This document shows positions 24,976-35,850 of a DNA stretch of 64,000 bases, piece after piece (positions within the stretch are counted from its first letter, which is position 1; every line of letters begins with the position of its first letter). The notes beneath the pieces are model-generated. The model was given only the letters and a program-made list of their open reading frames with translations. It did not search any database and was not told the DNA's origin. This stretch comes from Anisodus tanguticus (taxonomy: Eukaryota; Streptophyta; Magnoliopsida; Solanales; Solanaceae), in the NCBI GenBank assembly GCA_034509755.1, contig CM067547.1, forward strand, positions 53,019,359 to 53,083,358, written 5' to 3'. The translations under genes and the position numbers were made by a program.

Positions 24976-25153
24976 GGTGAGTTTTAATTCTTGATATTAT
25001 AATTAATGCTTGCAGACCATGTGAGGTCAGATGTAATGATGTGTGTTATATTATATGACGCCGTGAAAAAGTAGTTGTGTTTTCTGGGTACGTGACATGG
25101 ATTAGATATGTCACCCCAACATTCGATGATGAATGTTTCTAAGGGGGAAATAA

Positions 25154-27256
25154 TGTAACACCCCGTACTTTTGGGTCATGGTTTGAATTGTTAGGCTTAT
25201 GTAAATAGACCCGAGCGTTGGACAATTTATGTCATATTCACGTACGTAAATAAAGAGCTTAGTATAAATAAGGACGCGGTTCCAAAATAATTTAGAACTT
25301 AATAAGGGTGACGACGGGGATTAGTAATAATAGTTTTATGTCCCAAAAGAGGTTATGAACTAGTGTATATCGCACGATTGTGACATTGAGTATATGAAGG
25401 TTTTATAAGTCATGGAGATTTAAGTGAATTGGGATCAAGAAATTAATTGTGTGTGTAATTGATTAATTATGGGATTGATTAATAATCTTAATGGGGGACA
25501 ATATGAGGTAGGATATTACGTGCAACATGTAGAGGAACCACCTAAGTGACTAAGCTAAGGTAATCTATTAAGTGGCAGCTTGTGAGATCAACTATTAGAC
25601 CTTAACATATGACTAATTCTTTAGTAGACCATATATTTGACATGGGACAAAAAAAAAACAGTACGTGCATAACAAACAGACCATTTGACAAATTAATGTC
25701 TAGGATCAAATGTTTAGTTTACAAGAATGTACAGATTCAGGGGTGCCCTCTTCGTTAATACAGTGGTAATTGCGTAGCTCGTCGCTTTTGCTTTGTTACA
25801 AATTGGAACATTCTTTCAGTTAAAGTAAGATTACAAGGAAATTATTCTAAATACCAAAGATTAAGGTGCGGAGGAGGCTAATTTTGACATAGTGAGTAGA
25901 GGGTCGACAATCGAGGTATGTTAAGGCAAATTATTTATTTCTTTTGGCATGTTCCATGTAACGAAACGTAACTGTAAGAATGTGCATGTTATTAATTCCT
26001 ATGTTGAACGCATGCCTAAATATGTTCCTAAATCCTTATTGAGTTATCTGGGAAAGATGTTGATAATTCCAATGTTAGCCGAAGGGGCAAGAATATTATG
26101 TCATCCGATAAGTTCAGAATGTTTCATTGTCATTCATGCATTGTCATTTGCATTATATTCATGTATTATCCTAGACCCACATTGTGTTATATACACTACT
26201 ATATGATAAATATTATATATATGTAGGGGATGGGGAAAAAGGAAAGGTGTTATATACACGTCACCACCTGCAGCTAGTACAGATTATCACTAAAAATGAA
26301 GATGCCCATGTATGGCCAATATGATATGATGCCCTTGTGTGGCCGATATGAAATGGTGCCCACAGAGGCTGTTATGAGAAGGAAGATGCCCTTGTGTGGC
26401 CAATATTTATATATATACCGCATTTTCATTGTGCCTAACATTTAGGCATATATATTAGGGCCCTCCGAGGCATTTATTGTTGTTATCATATTTTAGCGGT
26501 CTTTCCTCCTTTTTTGTTTGTCTCGTTTAAAATCGATTTGGGCATATTAAGACAATTTAAAAGGTGTTTCCTTGTTCGGGATCCTTTATCTTTGTCTTAT
26601 TTTAAATCATTGGGTTTAGACATTACTTCGGTGCTTTTTAATCCTTTCAAAATGGCAGCAACATACCCTGGTTGTTGGTGTTGTCGGCTGTTTCTATCGG
26701 TTGTTTCTATCAGCTATATTTGTCGACTATTTCTGTTTCAGATTATTATGTATCTCTGTGATGACATTTCATGTGCCTAACATATTCGGTACATCAGTCG
26801 TACTGACGTTTCTTTTGTCGGGGGACGCTGCGTTTTATGCCTGCAGGTTCACGTAGGCAAGGCGACGATCCACGTTAGTGGGTTGTTGACGCAACGGATT
26901 TTAGAGCACTCCCCTTGTTTTGGAGTGTCGGTCTAATATCAGTACGGTATATTTTTGCATGTACATATGGGTATGACGGGGCCCTGTCTCGACCTTTTGA
27001 TATCACATACTCTTTTAGAGGCTTGTAGACGGTGTCTTGTGTGTAGTAGTCATATACGATCTCGTCAGCCTTGGTGTATATATATATAAGTTGGGTTTCT
27101 GGTTTACTATTTCTATGTTTATATATGTCAGCAGAGTACTGAGTGATGGCCCTTGTGGCCGCATATAATTACGGGTAGATGTTAAATGTACGGCTAGTGG
27201 TACCTGGCAGGTAGGGTCCGGGTGCCTGTCATGACCCTCCGGTTTGGGTCATGACA
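25154..27256 (+). repeat. 3' LTR of the Gypsy element
   Basis: It begins TGTAACACCCCGTAC directly after the purine tract and ends GGGTCATGACA. At about 26300-26400 it holds short repeats of 'gatgcccttgtgtggccaat', typical of this LTR class. It has no reading frame with family resemblance. Confidence 0.8.
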
Positions 27257-28012
27257 AATTGAGCAATATATAAGCTCTAATTTTGAATAAGGGTTTGGAG
27301 CCCCAAGAGGAGGACCTATGTGAGCTAGGGTTCAGGGCTAAGCCCCACACGCACGCCACAGCCCACCCGCCCTTTCGATCCGGCTATGGCTCGGGTCACG
27401 GGTTCTCGATTTCTCGGGCCTCGGGTCACGGGTTGTCTTCCAAAATTTTCCTTTTGGTCCCTAATGTATTTCTTATTTACACTTTGGTCCATGAAGTTTT
27501 CAGAAATATTGCAACGGTTCGGAATATTTCAGAAATATTGCATTGGCCCTCCTCTTCAACTATAAATTGAAATTACCATTCAGTTTACTGGACACACAAC
27601 AAAAACTCTTTTTTTCTATTTTGTTAGAAATACAGAAACACGAATCGAAATTACTCTTTTCTTCTCTTTTATTAGAAAGACAGAAACACGGATTTCTATT
27701 CTGTTTCTACACAAAAAAAATAGAGAACTGAAACACGAATTTCTATTCTGGTTCTGCATGAAAAACAAAGAACAGAAATATGAATTTCTGACAAAAATTC
27801 TCTCTTCTTCACCAATCTGTTCTATATTTATTTTTTCGCTAGAATCAACTTTATTTGCTTTGTATAGTTGATTGTTGTTGTTTTATCTTGGGAGACTATT
27901 GTCCATCACCGTAAAATATCTATACGGAACAATTTTGTCTTAAACACAGAGAGTCATCTCTCGACTCAGCGTTTGTTTTTTTTTAATATTTCTGACACGA
28001 TTTTTACCTACA
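27257..28012 (+). repeat. 3' LTR of the composite, 5'-truncated
   Basis: It matches the left LTR from 'aattgagcaatatataagc' and continues beyond it with 'ttgttgttttatcttgggag', 'caattttgtcttaa' and 'ctcgactcagcg', the blocks found in the second half of the LTRs at 48687-48780 and 54130-54230. It ends 'cctaca' against the CTGTT duplication. Confidence 0.8.
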
Positions 28013-28736
28013 CTGTTTCCATAGCACGAAGAATATTCCCATGATGCTCAATATCATTGAGGCTTCTTGTGGTACTGGAAAGAAAGGACTCCGTCTCTAT
28101 GTAATGCACCTTATGGAACTTTCTGAAAGATCTTCCGTGATTCTGATGGTGCACACGGTTAGAAAAAATGGACTGCCTTTTTGAAAAAAAAGAGGAGAGG
28201 TTTCAAATTCTAATCAAATTGTTGTTGCTTTTGAGCATCTTAGCAAGGTTTCTATCCGACCTACAACTGCTATCTTCCCGATGAATAGCATGCACGAGGA
28301 CATCATCACTGGTGCTGAGAGAAAGAGGGCCGCCATGATAATTCTCCCATTCTATAAGCATCAATGAATTGATGGACATTTGGAAGCAACCAGAGCTGAT
28401 TTTTGGTATGTGAACCGAAGAGTTCTTCAGCACGCCCCTTGTTCAGTTGGTATCTTGGTAGACCGAGGACTCAGTGGTGCATCTCATGTATCCGCTAGCA
28501 ATGTTGATTTTAAAGTAACTGTCTTGTTCTTCGGCGGACACGATGATTGCGAAGCACTTGCTTATGGCAAGTGTATGGCAGAGCACCCTGGCATTAACTT
28601 ACTCGTGGTTCTTTTCCTAGTGGACCCTAAGGTTGATGCAGGGAGTGTCAAGTTAGATATGGACAAAACTTATAGTCTTGATAAGGCACCGGAGATTTTT
28701 GGGACAGTCTCAGCATACGCCGACCTCCCGCTTTAG

Positions 28737-29902
28737 CTGCGAGGGTGTGATAAATAGGATAGAATATTTAGTCATAATTGTGTATATTTTGTATATGGTA
28801 GGTGTATATTTAATCATTTATTACCTTAATTCTAGCATAGAATTATACTTGTATTATGGATATATTTACTATCACTTTGGAATGAAATAATCAAGGAAGA
28901 TAATTCTTACAAAGGGAATATTAGAGTTTGTTCATTTCCCTTGTTTTTTGCTTCTGCCTTTTGTGTTCTAATTAAAGCTGCAAAATATCCAAGCTTGTTT
29001 GAAGTTATGATGTTCGGAATCTCCAAAAATATTATTGTATTCATATTGGATTCTTAAAAAAAAGACTTTGCTTTTAGAGGGGGTTCGACACATGTCCGGT
29101 GACATTTTCGAAGAGACCGAGTGACATAGCTTTCAACGATCACAAGTGTATCCATTATCCTAAATTTCTTGATTTCATGATTATCACAATTATCTTTTCC
29201 TTAACAATGTAGCCTTTGATTTCATTATACATTTCACCTTATCACCAACTACTCTGGTATCAAAACAATATTAGAAAAAAATTCTTTTAATGTTATCAGA
29301 TAGCTAGGTAAGGTTTGAATATATATACAGATATCAAATTATCATTTATAGCGTGGCTCGACCATAAGGCCAATAAAACAATGGCTTAGGGCCCCAATTT
29401 TTTTTCTTAAAGATGTGTTATATGTGTATTATTAAAAAAAATTAAGTGTACTGTTAAATTTGAAAAGAATTTTTGAAGAGAAAGTACAATAACTTTTTAC
29501 TTTTTAATGTGAAAACGTTGCAATAATTGAAGAATTGAATAACTTTTAAGGAATTGTTTTCTTACGTGGGTAATTTAGCATCTATTTAATCTCTCATTTA
29601 TATTCTAACAACTAGTATGAGTCATATTATTATTTCTATAATTACCTTTTTCATTTTCTCTTTTACTATTCTTATTTTCAATATTGAAAAGTCTCTCAAA
29701 CGACAACTTATTGTGGCTTACAAGTTATAAAAGATCAAATTTTGCTTTTTGGAGTCTTCTTCAAAATTTTAAACATTACAACAAGCAATCATTATATTGA
29801 AGCAACGCAACACTATTTCGATATCATTATATCAACTTATCAAAATCTTGAGCTAATTTTATTAATCTCACTTTATTTTATATTTTTTAGTTGAAAATTT
29901 GT
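28737..29902. other. Intergenic DNA without recognised features
   Basis: AT-rich. The usual remaining C-terminal part of a CHX protein cannot be found here, so the pseudogene is truncated at its 3' end. A phrase 'aatggcttagggccccaat' near 29380-29398 resembles the end of a dispersed repeat, but no partner end was seen. Confidence 0.4.
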
Positions 29903-30049
29903 TGTAGAATTATATTAATCTCCCTTGGGGAGTCTTTCTCATTAATACAAATATATATAGTGTGTACAATGTGAATTCTAATACAATAGGGATCCTATAT
30001 CTACCATAATTTTACAACACTAAATATTACAAAATATATAGGAAATATT

Positions 30050-33000
30050 TTATAATATATGGTAATACACCCCATCAGTCGGAGCGGGAGGAGGCCGGAC
30101 GCTGAGACTGGATAGATGTCTTGGTAGTCCTTTAGTGAAGATATCGGCATACTTATAAGAAGATGGCACATACAACACCTTAACATGTCCTATAACAATT
30201 TTCACACGAATAAAATGTATATCTATCTCTATGTGCTTGGTTCGCTGATGCTGAACCGGATTATGAGATAAATATATGACGGATATGTTGTCACAATATA
30301 CTAAAGACGCCTTATGCAAATGATATTGAAGCTCCAAAATAAGTTTTCGCAGCCAGCAGATCTCAGTAACAACATTCGCAACACCTCAATGCTCTGCTTC
30401 TGCACTCGAACGGGATAGGGTGGCTTGCTTCTTGGCAGATCATAAAATGAGATTATCCCCTAAGAACACACAATAGCCAGAGGTGGAGCGTCGCGTGTCC
30501 GGACAACCTGCCCAATCTGCATCCGTGTATGACAACAACATGGTCGGCGCAGAGGGGTATAGATGTAATCCATAATCAAGTGTGCCATTAACGTATCGAA
30601 TGATACGCTTAAGAGCAGTAAAATGAGGCTCCCTAGGGGCATGCATAAACAAACACACCTGCTGAACAACATAAGCAATGTCAGGCCTAGTGAAAGTAAG
30701 ATACTGAAGTTCACCTGCAAGACTCATATAAAGTGTGGGATCGGACACTGGATCACCATCAACGACACTTAGCTTTGATTTAGAGTCAACCAGAGTAGGC
30801 ATGATATTGCAATTCGTCATTTTAGCCCTCTATACAATCTTATCTGCATACTTACGTTGACATAGAAACATAGTGTCTGCAGATTGAGTCACTGATATCC
30901 CCAAAATGTAACTCAACTTCCTCAAGTCAGTCATAGCAAATTTGATTTTAAGAAATGCAGTAATCTCATTTTTCAAAACATCAGATGAGGCAGTGATCAC
31001 AATATCATCCACATATAACAACAAATAAGCAATGTTACTACCTCGATAAAAAATAAAAAAAGAAGTATCACACTTGCTACAAACAAACCCAATCTACATA
31101 ATGTAATTAGCAAAACGTTCATACCTGTCACGACCCGACCCGATGGGCCGCGACTAACCGTCCTAATGACGTCATTATACTAACCTGTTACACATAATCC
31201 AACTAACACTTAATGAGTCTGAAATCCGGCAGCATAACGCTGCAATAACAACATATGCCGGGGTAGGCCGGCCGACAAGGTCGCCTTTACCCCCGAATGT
31301 ACCGCTTCCCGAGGAGTCACAACTAGCCAACACAATATAACGAGCAAGCCGACAAGGCCGCCAACAGATAATATAATGGCAAGCCGACAAGGCGCAACAG
31401 ATAATATAACGAGTGCAAGCCGACAATCGCCAACAGATAATATCACATATACACGGGAACACCCCCAAGATAGAGTACAATAATATGGCTGACCGAAACA
31501 GATTTCTGACCCTTACACCAGTGCAACCCACAATTGTCTACAGATCTCTATAAGAAGGACAACGACATATGACGGGACAGGGCCCCGTCGTGCCCCTAAA
31601 TACAAACATAAGTCTAAAAGAGGTTCGGTACTAAAATGACAAAGCTCTGGATCAAAGGAGCTTCCCAACCTGCTGAGTAGGAACCTAGGCCTGAGGTTCA
31701 CCAAACTGAAAACATGTACCTGCGGGCATGAAACGCAGCCCCCCGAGGAAAGGGGGTCAGTACGAAATAATGTACTGAAGTATGTAAAACAGGAAGCTGT
31801 AAAAGAGATCATAAGTAGCCAACAGAAAACATGAGATCAGTATAAAAACCAGGATCCAAATCCAACTGTGCCATAAACCATAAAAGTCAGCTGTGCCTTA
31901 TAAAAATGAGAGTCAAGTCAAGAAAATATGAATGCCTGTCCCTATACATATATATACCTGTAACGTAACCCGGCCCACTAATGCGGGACTCGGTGGAATC
32001 ATATCATAACCCGGCCCATGCTGGGACTCGGTAAAGTCATATCTCATCTATGGATCCATCCTACGTAACCCGGCCCTCTAGTGAGGGTCTCGGTGAAAAA
32101 TGCAAGGCTGTGCACGAACGTAACCCGGCCCGGGACTCGGTGAGGTGAAGTAGTAACACTTAGCATGAGTAGATATCATGAGTAACTATATGCAAGTAAA
32201 AATTATCATTTGACTCTCAATAAAATCATTATAATAATGTCATAATAAACTCTTTGCTAAAAAATCATAGGCACTTCTCATAACAATCCTCTTTAGGAAT
32301 TAAACTGTATAAGAATCAAGTACGTCCGCCGTACTTTCATTAAATCATGCCAAAAGAAAGAAGTAAGGGTTTCACATACCTCGTAGACGAACTAATCAAC
32401 TCAATATTAGAGTACGTCTCGTTTTAGAACTTCAACCTATAATAATGGTAATACGTTCGTCAATTTTATGATTATTAGCATACTTTATATCGAATAACGA
32501 CTTCTTATTCTATAAAAATTCGGGCAGCACTTCCCCTGTTTATACATGTTTCCACAACTTCCAAATGAGGCTAATAACATCAACAACCAAGCACCAATTA
32601 AGGGCACAACCAAAACAACAATAAAGGGAAATTTACACACCCACTTCTCATGTAAATTTAGCCTCTTAATCCACATTAAAAATAGCCCACAAAATAGTCC
32701 ATGTTCTAACAACAACGAGGGTCGAATGTGAAGCCTTTCTCCGTCTTTCTACACCCTTATTCCTTTAGGACTTACATTAGCAATTACCACACTTAAACAT
32801 GCATAATGGTAACTAAATTTTTAGCATTATAACACCACAAAACAGTCCCTAAAACAGTCCATATACATCACAACATGTCCAACAATTTCATGCAAGTTCT
32901 TGGCCACAACATGTCATAATTCCATAACTCTTATCTTAACTCCTAAAATCCAATTTCGTATTTCAATACTTTCATATAACTAATTCCAACTAAATCTCAA

Positions 33001-34225
33001 TGTTTCCTTTCAATTTCATCATGCAATTAGTGATAATAATAACAACAATAACCAACGAATCCAACAACACCAAAATCTGTCCCAAATTGGCAACTAGCCC
33101 TAAAATTGTCACATGCAATGCTTAAATTCTAATTTTTCCTTAACACAAATTCATTACCTTAATTCTAACAACATGCATTCCAATTATATCATAGAAAGAA
33201 GAATTTTTATATCTCAAATTCATCCAAAACAGTCCGCAATTTTCTGCCCACTGTTTGTCCGAAAATCCCCACTGTTTTCGTATTTCTATCCCTTTCTTGT
33301 TCACTTCTTCAACTCCAATTTACATGCAAGTGTTCTACAATGTTAAGCCATCATCCCTACACGTTTTTCTTCCAAAATTTCATCCCAAAAATCTCAATTT
33401 TCTGGGCAAGATTTTCGCCAAGCAATGGGCTGTTTTGCCCCGTTTTTGGTGATGTTTTGCTTCTAATTTTTGGTGAAAAATGTAGTCTAGGAAGAGAAGA
33501 TAAAAACCTTAAATTTGGTTATGGGTGGAGGGTGATTTTTGCTGAGCTTAGAGGAGAGAATGAGAGGAGAGTTTTTGTTAAGTTTGGAATGAGGAAGATG
33601 AAAGATGAAGAGTGTAGGTTTATAAAAAAAAATCTGATTTTTCCTTTTTATACTTTGGCCCCCAAGTTCTTCAATTAATAGATCTTAAACCCACCTCTTT
33701 TAATTCCCGAGAATTTCATAAGCCTCGTATCCTCAATGTCATAATTTTATAATACAATACTATTCCATAACGGGAATATACAATTATTGCTATAAGTATC
33801 CAACATCTTTCAGGAATCACATCCTCTTGTATACTAATTTCCGGATTAGCATATATAAATATACTCTATATCCAAGATTCGAATCTTACATCCTTAATTA
33901 CGTCCTCTAATTATTGTCTTAAAATTACGAGGTGTAACAATACCACGCTCTGGGGGCTATTTCAAACCATACAGCGACTTACGAAGATAGCATACATATT
34001 GAGGGGCTTCAGGATGGACAAAACCTGGTGGTTGGTGCATGTAAATAGTTTCTTTCAAGTCCCCATGTAAAAATGTATTCTTCATATCAAGCTGATGAAT
34101 CGGCCAGTGCTTACCCGTATCAATACTCAAAATTGTGTGAATAGTGGCCGGTTTAACAATGGGATTGAACGTCTCACCACAATCAATACCCTCTTACTTA
34201 TTAGTACCATTAGCCACGAGTCTCT
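30050..34225 (-). pseudogene. Copia reverse transcriptase/RNase H remnant
   Basis: Minus-strand pieces: 34225-33945 holds the motif of the catalytic start (KHWPIHQLDMKN, LHGDLKETIYMHQPPGF, LRKSLYGLKQ); 31024-30830 holds the second box (MLLYVDDIVITAS, with YVDD) and MTDLRKLSYILGI; 30820-30440 holds LAGELQYLTFTRPDIAYVVQ and YTDADWAGCPDTRRSTSGYC of RNase H; 30337-30050 holds VYCDNISVIYLSHNPVQHQR and HIEIDIHFIR. The frame is broken at several points. Confidence 0.82.
31126..33939 (-). mobile_element. Solo LTR of a Gypsy element
   Basis: The 2,814-base block has LTR ends: TGTCACGACCCGACCC at the left and GAGGTGTAACA at the right, that is TGTTACACCTC...GGGTCGTGACA on the minus strand. It is flanked by ATACC at 31121-31125 and 33940-33944, a perfect 5-base duplication. 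It has no internal coding region, so the element has been reduced to one LTR by recombination between its two LTRs. At 31970-32145 'cgtaacccggcc' and 'gggactcggt' recur four times. It interrupts the Copia reverse transcriptase, so it is younger than that element. Confidence 0.88.
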
Positions 34226-34958
34226 ACTTATATCTCTCTAGGTCACCACTGTCTTTGTATAAGTAACAAAATCTCAATACTTATTTAATCAGGGGTAGTT
34301 TAGTCAAATTACCTATTTTTGTCTAGGAGTTAGCATTTTCTTAAGGGACACTCTTCTTGAACCGAAAGGAGTATAATTTAGCAAATTTTCATCAATTTGC
34401 TTGTTTTTACTTGGATTGGATATTTTCTGGAACTTGGGCCTTCAAATCTTTATCCTTATATTGCAAATATTTCAGTTCTATTCTGTCTGTTTGAATTCTT
34501 GCAACATTTCCTCACCTATGTTACTCGGACTTCTCAAAGATATAGCTGGGTGTGTGTTGGATCTCCAAAAGCTATTAATTTTTGGAGGACCCGACATGGA
34601 TGTGGCACAACATTTTTGGAGGGGTTCGAGCAACATAGTTTCTCACAGATATGATTGCATGTTTCAATATTTTGTTCTCTCAGATCTGTTGTTTTCAGAA
34701 AGGAAAAGGTGAAAATTGTGGTTGAATTGGAATCTTGAACTCCGATTGGAAGCTAGTTTGTTTGTAATGATTACTCCTTAATTTGCTCTTTAAAATAGAT
34801 GTGAACATTTTTTTAGAACTTTGGTCTGCTCATCATATTTTTATCCTTATGTTGCAATTTTTCTTCTGATAAATTGTGTGAGCTTTACTTATCAAGAAAA
34901 AAATTTGTTTGAGTTCTATCATGGTTATGTTTGTTTTCCTTTATAATAAATATATTGG
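34226..34958. other. AT-rich DNA, possibly intron of the unidentified gene
   Basis: No coding exon was recognised. It contains the foldback repeat at 34516-34640. The phrase 'ttatccttatattgcaa' at about 34450 and 'ttatccttatgttgcaa' at about 34842 form a loose direct repeat, so the region may itself be duplicated. Confidence 0.35.
34516..34640. mobile_element. Short foldback MITE, copy 2
   Basis: It runs from 'ctatgttactcggacttctc' to 'gaggggttcgagcaacatag'; the two ends are inverted repeats. The middle is 'gtgtgttggatctccaaaag' and 'tggaggacccgacatggatg', also inverted to each other. This is the most symmetrical of the three copies. Confidence 0.7.
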
Positions 34959-35850
34959 GGCATTTGAAATTCTTTTCATCTTCCCCTCATCATTTGTTCT
35001 TGTGCCGAGGTCTATCGGAAACAGTCTCCGTACCTCCCAAGATAGGGGTAAGGTCTGCGAACACTCTACCATTCCTAGACCCCACTAGGTGGGATTTCAC
35101 TGGGTATGTTGTTGTTGGGTATGTTGTTGTTGTACTCTTGCATGCTTAACGGGGTAAGGGGCGAGAGAAGTCAATTGTTCTGTCTAATTTTCACGAACAA
35201 CATACTCTGTTCCGCTTATAAATGATCTTGTTATTCTGGTTTACATCTGCTAAATCATTCTTCTCATATTCTTGTGACCTTAAATCTGCTTTTTAATGAT
35301 ATCCAATGTGGTATAGGATGATTATTTATCACGATCCGGCGCTGAAGGTTTTGACTCAACACAAAGTTTTACTCCATCGGTGCTGATTACAAGAACTTGG
35401 GGTCAAGTTTGATATCTAATGGATAGAAAGGACACTTCAGGATTCGTAAGCGGGGGTGGGATGTGCTCTTTTTGACACATTTGAAATTCTTTTCATCTTC
35501 CCCTCATCATTTATTCTTGTGCCGAGGATCTATCGGAAACAGTCTCCGTACATCTCAAGGTAGGGGTAAGGTCTGCGTACACTCTACCTCCCTAGACCCC
35601 ACTAGGTGTGATTTCACTGGGCATGTTGTTGTAATCTTGCATGATTAACGGGGTAAGGGGCGAGAGAAGTCAATTGTTCTGTCTAATTTTCACGAACAAC
35701 ATACTCTGTTCCGCTTATAAATGATCTTGTTATTCTGGTTTACATCTGCTAAATCATTCCTTCTCATATTCTTGTGACCTTAAATCTGCTTTTTAATGAT
35801 ATCCAATGTGGTATAGGATGATTATTTATCACGATCCGGAACTGAAATCC
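34959..35850 (+). repeat. Tandem duplication including a splice acceptor and exon start
   Basis: Two copies, about 34959-35346 and 35474-35846, share 'catttgaaattcttttcatc', a TTG-tailed SINE, 'ggggcgagagaagtcaattg', 'cttgttattctggtttacat' and 'tccaatgtggtataggatga'. The last block is the acceptor and first bases of the exon at 35817; its ghost at 35317 lies exactly 500 bases earlier and agrees for about 30 bases ('ttatttatcacgatccgg') before diverging. Similarity between the copies is very high, so this is a fairly recent event. The SINE was inserted before the duplication since both copies have it. Confidence 0.85.

Larger units (their letters stand above)
22381..27256 (+). mobile_element. 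5'-deleted Gypsy (Tekay-like chromovirus) element
   Basis: The left edge lies within reverse transcriptase; gag, protease and the 5' LTR are missing. The right edge is an LTR end, 'ggtttgggtcatgaca'. The domain order reverse transcriptase, RNase H, integrase, chromodomain, then purine tract AAGGGGGAAA (25141-25150) and 3' LTR is that of Gypsy chromoviruses. The LTR of about 2.1 kb beginning TGTAACACCCC suggests the Tekay/Del lineage; that assignment is inference. Confidence 0.85.
21634..28012 (+). mobile_element. LTR retrotransposon composite inserted in CHX exon
   Basis: Outer ends are TG (21634) and CA (28012), flanked by the 5-base duplication CTGTT at 21629-21633 and 28013-28017; immediately outside both, the CHX coding sequence continues. 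The left part (21634-22380) and the right part (27257-28012) both match the LTRs of the intact element at 47680-54412 (for example 'atcgtcaaatttcgttaaga' left, 'ttgttgttttatcttgggag' right). They overlap each other for about 490 bases, so they come from two LTRs. Everything between has been replaced by a Gypsy fragment (22381-27256). The simplest history is Copia insertion, Gypsy insertion in its 3' LTR, then a large deletion. Confidence 0.85.
18274..28736 (+). pseudogene. CHX20: Cation/H+ antiporter pseudogene (CHX20-like)
   Basis: CHX proteins exchange K+ or other cations for protons across endomembranes; CHX20 acts in guard cells. Three exons are seen: 18274-18468, 20367-21368 and from 21460, interrupted at 21633 and resuming at 28018. 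Exon 1 gives MASTGIMKCPTPMKDTFNGV, then a membrane helix, then a stop at codon 57 (18442-18444) where relatives read Arg-Gln before PRVIAEI. Exon 2 holds the exchanger domain (GILFFLFLVGLELDPRSLRR, ALFGAFVLGVLVPKEGSF, FLMNTKGLVELIVLNIG). The cytosolic tail is 28018-28736 (VMHLMELSERSS, HAPCSVGILVDRGLSG), with TGA stops at 28182 and 28365. One base is missing just before the insertion. Conserved residues also differ, e.g. LVQILAELKLL where ARIL is usual. The tail ends early. The family is secure; loss of function is clear. Confidence 0.9.
29903..34225 (-). mobile_element. Truncated Copia element split by a solo LTR
   Basis: The left end is its 3' LTR (29903-30069, 'tgtagaattatatt' to 'ggtaataca'), followed on the minus strand by a purine tract in 'ggagcgggaggagg'. 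RNase H and the end of reverse transcriptase lie at 30070-31120. After the inserted solo LTR (31126-33939) the middle of reverse transcriptase continues at 33940-34225. Gag, protease, integrase and the 5' LTR are absent, so the element was cut at about 34225. Confidence 0.82.

Noticed and set aside
31175..31812. Minus-strand frames of 99-118 codons rich in repeats
   Set aside because: They lie inside the solo LTR; repeated LICWRLSACTRYI-type phrases reflect short DNA repeats, not a protein family.
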